From contig CAINUH010000459.1 in the NCBI GenBank assembly GCA_903853735.1, forward strand, positions 1 to 27,333: a stretch of 27,333 nt of DNA, read 5' to 3'. Positions 23,134 to 27,333 of the stretch are shown here, one piece after another; positions within the stretch are counted from its first letter, which is position 1; each line of letters begins with the position of its first letter. Both the position numbers and the translations under genes were made by a program. The stretch is from an uncultured Desulfomonile sp. (GTDB lineage: Bacteria > Desulfobacterota > Desulfomonilia > Desulfomonilales > Desulfomonilaceae). The notes below the pieces were generated by a model. The model did not search any database, was not told the origin of the DNA, and saw only the letters and a list, made by a program, of their open reading frames with translations.

Positions 23134-23739
23134 ATGGTTCACCGTGATATAGATTCAGATACCACACCTGGTAACGTGAATCGTGACGATAGAGAGCGTG
23201 TCTTGGGCCAGAGTGGCTGCGTCGTATGGTTGACGGGGCTTAGTGCATCCGGAAAAACCACCATAGCCAATTCTCTTGAGAGGCAGCTTACAGACCAGGG
23301 TTTCATTGCATACGTGCTGGATGGGGATACGGTTCGGAAAGGCCTGTGCAAAGATCTCGGGTTTTCTGAGGAAGCTAGACACGAGAATATTAGGCGAGTT
23401 GGAGAGGTTTCGGCTTTAATGGCGGATGCGGGGATTATGGTTATAGTGGCGTTCATCTCCCCGTACAAGCAAGACAGGGATAGGGCTAGAGAAACAGCCG
23501 GGAATGGCCGCTTTATCGAGGTTTACCTGAATGTCTCTCTGGAAGTATGCGAACAACGGGATCCAAAACAGCTATACCGCAAGGCAAGAGCAGGCCTAAT
23601 CCCTGAGTTTACAGGAATAAGCTCTCCGTATGAACCGCCTGGGGCAGCGGAAATAGTTCTGGACACCTCGGCGAAGTCACTCTCCACATGTGTTGACACC
23701 ATCAAAGAATTCCTTAAGAATCATGGGTTCATACGGTAG
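23134..23739 (+). CDS. cysC: Adenylylsulfate (APS) kinase
   Basis: 201 residues from an ATG at 23134. AAGGAGG lies 11 nt upstream and decides against a GTG start 30 nt earlier. The Walker A is GLSASGKTT; YVLDGDTVRKGL, LGFSEEARHENIRR, FISPYKQDRDRAR and LYRKARAGLIPEFTGI are diagnostic of CysC. It phosphorylates APS to PAPS with ATP in the cytoplasm. Dissimilatory sulfate reduction does not need PAPS, so in such an organism it would serve sulfation or assimilation. No cysD, cysN or sat is next to it, and the protein has no fused sulfurylase domain. Confidence 0.95.
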   Translation: MVHRDIDSDTTPGNVNRDDRERVLGQSGCVVWLTGLSASGKTTIANSLERQLTDQGFIAYVLDGDTVRKGLCKDLGFSEEARHENIRRVGEVSALMADAGIMVIVAFISPYKQDRDRARETAGNGRFIEVYLNVSLEVCEQRDPKQLYRKARAGLIPEFTGISSPYEPPGAAEIVLDTSAKSLSTCVDTIKEFLKNHGFIR

Positions 23740-23982
23740 ACTTCGGGACAGAGGTTTTCGAACTGGCGCAGCAATACGGGTAAAACAAGCAGCACAAGAA
23801 AGTTTTTTGTTCTCTGTGGAGCCCGTGACTGTATGCTAGAATGTTACTGCTGGGCCATCGGTGAACGTAGGCCAACACTCAGGCACGGCTCTTGGAAATA
23901 CTTGACCCGGCCTAGAGATAATTGGCTGCTTAATCCAGGTGTTAGGAACAACTCAGAATTCTCCATGATTGAGGAGGTGCTC

Positions 23983-24666
23983 ATGTTAGTCAAGGATTGG
24001 ATGAGCAAGGATGTCATTACCGTCAGGGTAAATGATACTCTGCAGCAGGCCATCAACTTGATGATGGATCATCAAATAAGCATATTGCCGGTCATGGAAG
24101 ACGGTAATCTGGTTGGAATAGTGACTGACCGTGATGTTAAGAGTGCCTCGCCATCCAGCGCTACTCTCCTGGATATTCAGCAAGCCTTGTACCACCTCTC
24201 GAGGCTGGAGGTTGGAGCAATCATGACTGCCCACCCGATTACGGTGCCCCCGGATCTTACTCTCGAGGAGACTGCCGAGATCATGCTTGAACGAAAGATT
24301 TCCGGTTTACCCATATTGGATGACCGAGGGCAAATCAAGGGGATGATAACCAAAAGCGACCTTTTCAAGGCAATGCTATCCCTGAGCGGGTCCGTTAAGC
24401 GGGGCCTGATGTTCGGCTTTATTATCGAGGATCGACCGGGATCAATTAAAGATCTAACCGACGTGATGCGAAAATATGACGCACGCATCGTAAGCATTCT
24501 CAGTTCTCACGACAGGGCGCCGGAAGGTTGCCGGTATGTCTATATTCGCTTGTTCGACATGGACCGATTCGGACTGGAAGACATGAAACAAGAACTCAAA
24601 GAAAAGGCCCAGATGCTGTATTTTATCGATCAGCGGGAGAATATCCGCGAACTCTATTCGGATTGA
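23983..24666 (+). CDS. CBS-CBS-ACT domain regulatory protein (AcuB-like), copy 1
   Basis: 227 residues from an ATG preceded by GGAGG. Two CBS motifs occupy residues 1-125: MLVKDWMSKDVITV to LVGIVTDRDVK, then IMTAHPITVPPDLTLEETAE to KGMITKSDLFK. A C-terminal ACT domain follows (GFIIEDRPGSIKDLTDVMRK, then APEGCRYVYIRLF). CBS pairs bind adenosyl nucleotides and ACT domains bind small ligands such as amino acids, so it is probably a cytoplasmic ligand sensor. It is a paralogue of the gene at 26319-27005, about half identical by eye. Confidence 0.9.
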   Translation: MLVKDWMSKDVITVRVNDTLQQAINLMMDHQISILPVMEDGNLVGIVTDRDVKSASPSSATLLDIQQALYHLSRLEVGAIMTAHPITVPPDLTLEETAEIMLERKISGLPILDDRGQIKGMITKSDLFKAMLSLSGSVKRGLMFGFIIEDRPGSIKDLTDVMRKYDARIVSILSSHDRAPEGCRYVYIRLFDMDRFGLEDMKQELKEKAQMLYFIDQRENIRELYSD

Positions 24667-24729
24667 TCCCACTCCTTGAAGCCGCTGTCTCCATGCGTGG
24701 AGAAATTGTCCGGCTCGCAAAGTTTTCTA

Positions 24730-24828
24730 AATTGAGCTACTTGCAGAACTCGGCAAAACCGTCACCCCGGCGAAAGTCGGGGTCCAGAAATCCCTGAAAA
24801 ACCTGGGACTTTTGCAAGAGGCTCAATT
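24730..24828. repeat. 99-bp element with 16-bp terminal inverted repeats and central hairpin
   Basis: AATTGAGCTACTTGCA (24730-24745) and TGCAAGAGGCTCAATT (24813-24828) are inverted with two mismatches. They enclose a hairpin CCCCGGC-GAAA-GTCGGGG (24765-24782). It lies in the convergent gap between copy 1 of the CBS-ACT gene and the Fe-S gene. It looks like a small non-autonomous repeat (MITE or REP-type) rather than only a terminator, although it could also end both transcripts. Confidence 0.6.
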
Positions 24829-24883
24829 GTTACCAATTTTCCGTTGTGTAGACTCCTGAAACATTTAGTGTGGCGGGCGTCTG

Positions 24884-25882
24884 CTACCCAAACCACTTTT
24901 CAGGGATGTAATCTCTGCTTCGAACTTCTTCCATGGACAATGCTCCACTCGGACACGTCACCTGGCACAGGCCGCAACCCATGCACCTTGCTTGATCCAC
25001 TGCGGCGGCCTCATTTTCGTCTAGTGTCATTGCGCCAAAGTAGCATCTGTCAAGACAGGTCCCGCAGGCAGTACAGAGTTCCGCGTCTACCTTCGCTGCA
25101 AAGCGGCTCGGCTCGACCATACTAACATTATGCTCTATAAGAATAGGCATTGTCTGGCAACAGCACGGACAACAGTTGCAAATGAACTGGTCCACGTTCT
25201 GTTTGTTCATGACCACATGGATGAGACCGTCCAGTTCTGCTTGGCGGACAATTTCCAGGGCCTGTTCCTTGGTCAGTCGCCTACCTGTTCCACGGGCTAT
25301 ATTGTATTCTGCCCCTCGGTTTATCTGAAGGCATGCCTCCAATGTCCTGTCGCATTTGTGAGCCGTCAGACGGCAGGTACACTTTGTCACCGACAAGGTC
25401 TGAGCTTTTTCAATGATCTCCCGGATGTCTTCAAAAGCCAGCATATATGTCTTAGCCTCAATGGTTATCCCGACTGGAATGACACGTGTAAACGGACGAG
25501 GCAAAAGCTGGCTGTAGGTCTTGGCAATTTCCGGCCATTCAACTTCCATGAAGTTTTGCCAGAGATCCAAGAATTCTTGAGGGGCGTCCGGCCAGAGGAT
25601 CGACGCGTCATGGAATTGGACGAGATCTCTGCACATCTTGTACGTAGGCGGGACGGTCTTGGGAGACGGGAAAGCCACTCCCTTGACGAAAAGGGTCTCT
25701 AGCATAGAGGCCGCTTTACCCTCCGAAAAACCGAGCGTCTGAGCGACTACGGGTGCAGTTCCCGGCAATGCCAGAAGCACCTGGGCCTCTCGAGGATCAG
25801 CAATGATCTGAAAAAGCCCGGCGATTCCGTCAGACTGCCCCAAGCCGATTCGATTAGCCAACTTAATGTATAGAGAGTCCAC
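24884..25882 (-). CDS. Fe-S protein with C-terminal two-cluster ferredoxin domain, function unknown
   Basis: 332 residues from a GTG with GGAG at 7 nt. The N-terminal half has no Cys motif until the middle, where KCTCRLTAHKCDRTLEACL and, later, CNCCPCCC form a Cys-rich pair. The C-terminus is a ferredoxin with CTACGTCLDRCYFGA and CMGCGLCQVTCPSGAL. This arrangement belongs to a widespread but poorly studied family in anaerobes, usually annotated only as a 4Fe-4S binding protein. The extra Cys clusters may hold another Fe-S centre. It is transcribed divergently from copy 2 of the CBS-ACT gene, hinting that the latter could regulate the same process. Confidence 0.85.
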   Translation of the reverse strand: MDSLYIKLANRIGLGQSDGIAGLFQIIADPREAQVLLALPGTAPVVAQTLGFSEGKAASMLETLFVKGVAFPSPKTVPPTYKMCRDLVQFHDASILWPDAPQEFLDLWQNFMEVEWPEIAKTYSQLLPRPFTRVIPVGITIEAKTYMLAFEDIREIIEKAQTLSVTKCTCRLTAHKCDRTLEACLQINRGAEYNIARGTGRRLTKEQALEIVRQAELDGLIHVVMNKQNVDQFICNCCPCCCQTMPILIEHNVSMVEPSRFAAKVDAELCTACGTCLDRCYFGAMTLDENEAAAVDQARCMGCGLCQVTCPSGALSMEEVRSRDYIPEKWFG

Positions 25883-26318
25883 CAGTGTTCTCCTTCTGAC
25901 TTATTTGATGAGATACGTGCCATAGCAAAAAAATGTTGGAAGATAACGTCAAAGCTCTGCGTCCATTCGGATGCTGGAATCTGGGAAACCTATGTACACT
26001 CTCCTTGGATACCACGGGAAAGAAACCACTGGCAAGGTCAAGTGGTTTGCAAATTGTCAATAAGTATAAATTTTACGCGAGCCGGATTCCCGGACAAGAA
26101 AGAACAAAAGATTTTACAGGATGTCCAATTAGTACGGGAAACTGCGCCAAGGAAGGAAACTTGGCTTGCGCGAGACAAAGGCGAGCGTTCTAATAATCAA
26201 CTTAATTGAAAGGACCGCATCTTCGGAGACTAGCGATTCCACGGAAAACCAATCGGATTTGTACGGACGTCTACTCTGCTGGGCCGCTCAACCGGGCCGA
26301 TGCGAAAGGAGAAAGGAA
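25883..26318. other. Divergent intergenic region, no gene seen
   Basis: This is 436 bp between the Fe-S gene and copy 2 of the CBS-ACT gene. It presumably holds both promoters. TATAAA near 26064 is a possible -10 for the rightward gene, but no good -35 is at the right distance. An in-frame upstream extension of the CBS gene to 26166 lacks a ribosome-binding site and domain content. Confidence 0.35.
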
Positions 26319-27005
26319 ATGTTGGTCAACGATTGGATGAACACACCGGTGGTAACGATTGACAGGAAAGACAGCTTACTCAAAGCAGTCAACCTGATGA
26401 AAGAACATGAAATCAGTATCCTGCCGGTCTTGGATGGGGCAAGGTTGGTCGGAGTGATTACGGACCGCGATCTGAAACGATCCGCTCCTTCGGACGTCCT
26501 CTTGGGAGACATGAAAGACATCCTTTATCATATGGGGAGTGTCAAGGTAGAGGCTGCCATGAGTACGGATCCGATAACAGTCCCCCCTGATTATACCCTG
26601 GAGGAGGTCGCGGATGTATTGCTGACCAACAATATCTCAGGCTGCCCTGTGCTAAGCTATGAAGGGGATCTGGCAGGTATCATCACCAAAAAAGATCTGT
26701 TCAGGGCTGTAATAGTGGTTCCAGGTTTTCGAAAGAGAGGGGTTGTCTTCGGGTTCATGCTTGAGGATAGGCCAGGCTCTATCAAAGAGGTCACAGACGT
26801 CATCCGAAAATACAACGCCCGTCTCATAAGTATAATGGCCACATACGCCAAGGCGCCGGAAGGCTACCGATACGTATACATAAGAGCGTTCATGATAGAA
26901 AGAAGAATACTGCCTCAGCTAAACCAGGAACTCGCTGAAACAGCGAAGCTGCTTTACATGGTGGACCTGAGAGACGGCAAGAGAGAGACCTACGCCAACT
27001 ATTAA
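26319..27005 (+). CDS. CBS-CBS-ACT domain regulatory protein (AcuB-like), copy 2
   Basis: 228 residues from an ATG with a purine-rich AGGAGAAAGGA upstream. It has the same layout as copy 1. The CBS segments are MLVNDWMNTPVVTI to LVGVITDRDLK, and AMSTDPITVPPDYTLEEVAD to AGIITKKDLF. The ACT part reads GFMLEDRPGSIKEVTDVIRK and APEGYRYVYIRAF. The two copies lie 1.7 kb apart in the same orientation with the Fe-S gene inverted between them. Divergence in the CBS loops and at the C-terminus suggests different ligands. Function is inferred as signal sensing only. Confidence 0.9.
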   Translation: MLVNDWMNTPVVTIDRKDSLLKAVNLMKEHEISILPVLDGARLVGVITDRDLKRSAPSDVLLGDMKDILYHMGSVKVEAAMSTDPITVPPDYTLEEVADVLLTNNISGCPVLSYEGDLAGIITKKDLFRAVIVVPGFRKRGVVFGFMLEDRPGSIKEVTDVIRKYNARLISIMATYAKAPEGYRYVYIRAFMIERRILPQLNQELAETAKLLYMVDLRDGKRETYANY

Positions 27006-27087
27006 AGTCCGGTCTGGTGCGACGTCGTGCCGCGTCCTTACAGACCTGGAGATTTCAGAAAGGATCGATCATTCCGAGGGAAACTAT

Positions 27088-27260
27088 TACAATCAGGCAA
27101 TACACGTGACAGAGCACGTTGTATCTTCTGACTACGGAACCCAAGACGCTAAGGAAGTCCTCCCGGTCTTGATCGTCGAAGAACATATCTCTCGCACATT
27201 GCCTATGGCGGTAATGTGATACAAAGCTCCTGGGTATTCGAGTCTCAACGGTCTGGTCAT
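27088..27260 (-). pseudogene. REP-associated tyrosine transposase (RAYT/Y1-type) remnant, frameshifted
   Basis: On the minus strand an ATG at 27260 opens MTRPLRLEYPGALYHITAIG, the standard start of RAYT/IS200-like transposases. After GNVRE the homology jumps frame (one base lost or two gained) to FFDDQDREDFLSVLGSV and VVRRYNVLCHVYCLI. The sequence then diverges just where the HxH catalytic segment (MDNHYH in relatives) should follow. The gene is therefore broken twice and inactive. RAYTs mobilise or maintain REP hairpins, and several hairpin repeats lie nearby. Confidence 0.75.
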
Positions 27261-27333
27261 GAACTCAGTATACCTGGGACTCGCTTATAATTCAAGACCT
27301 GACCCCGAAGTTTCCTTCCGTATTAGGCATGAC

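Noticed and set aside
1..27333. tRNA, rRNA or CRISPR array
   Set aside because: No cloverleaf sequences, rRNA segments or regularly spaced repeats were seen by reading.

Overview
The window reads as chromosomal DNA of an anaerobic, respiring Gram-negative bacterium, most likely a member of the Desulfobacterota (Desulfomonile/Syntrophobacter-like). This is inferred from gene content: a very cytochrome- and Fe-S-rich respiratory locus, a B12-binding radical SAM protein, a 3-hydroxyacyl-CoA dehydrogenase/enoyl-CoA hydratase fusion, and Fe-S and CBS-ACT proteins typical of such anaerobes. No rRNA, tRNA or CRISPR array was seen.

Region 1 (1-793, minus strand) holds the N-terminal part of a B12-binding radical SAM gene that runs off the window edge. 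It is preceded by a short broken copy of another gene of the same broad superfamily.

Region 2 (1238-15027, minus strand) is the centrepiece: 14 co-directional, often overlapping genes behind one good sigma70-type promoter (15130-15158). In transcription order they encode: a Tat-exported NHL beta-propeller; a small membrane-anchored protein; a large internally duplicated membrane transporter; a 50-residue membrane ORF resembling that transporter's C-terminal tail; a membrane-anchored two-cluster Fe-S protein; a RnfG/NosR-like FMN-binding membrane protein with two [4Fe-4S] clusters; a NapC/NrfH-type heptaheme cytochrome; another membrane-anchored ferredoxin; an FrdB-like and an FrdA-like subunit; a triheme cytochrome; and a PsrB-like, a PsrC-like and a PsrA-like subunit. 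The layout suggests a composite electron-transfer chain joining a quinone/periplasmic module (Psr/Qrc-like plus cytochromes), a membrane flavin/Fe-S conduit and a cytoplasmic fumarate-reductase-like enzyme, with a dedicated transporter. The Mo subunit appears to lack the usual Mo-ligating residue, and the FrdA-like subunit lacks the covalent-FAD histidine but keeps the fumarate-type catalytic residues. I know of no described system with this combination, so it is my candidate for a new system.

Region 3 (15241-20299) contains a nitroreductase, the HADH-ECH fusion, two small hypothetical genes and a zinc-dependent MDR dehydrogenase. The nitroreductase and the MDR gene have palindromes placed like operators next to recognisable promoters.

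Region 4 (20300-27333) holds a PhoU-like protein, a universal stress protein, a decayed cation-diffusion-facilitator gene with an internal deletion, an APS kinase, two CBS-CBS-ACT paralogues flanking a divergently oriented Fe-S protein, several dispersed-repeat-like hairpins (one a 99-bp element with 16-bp terminal inverted repeats), and a frameshifted REP-associated transposase remnant at the right edge.
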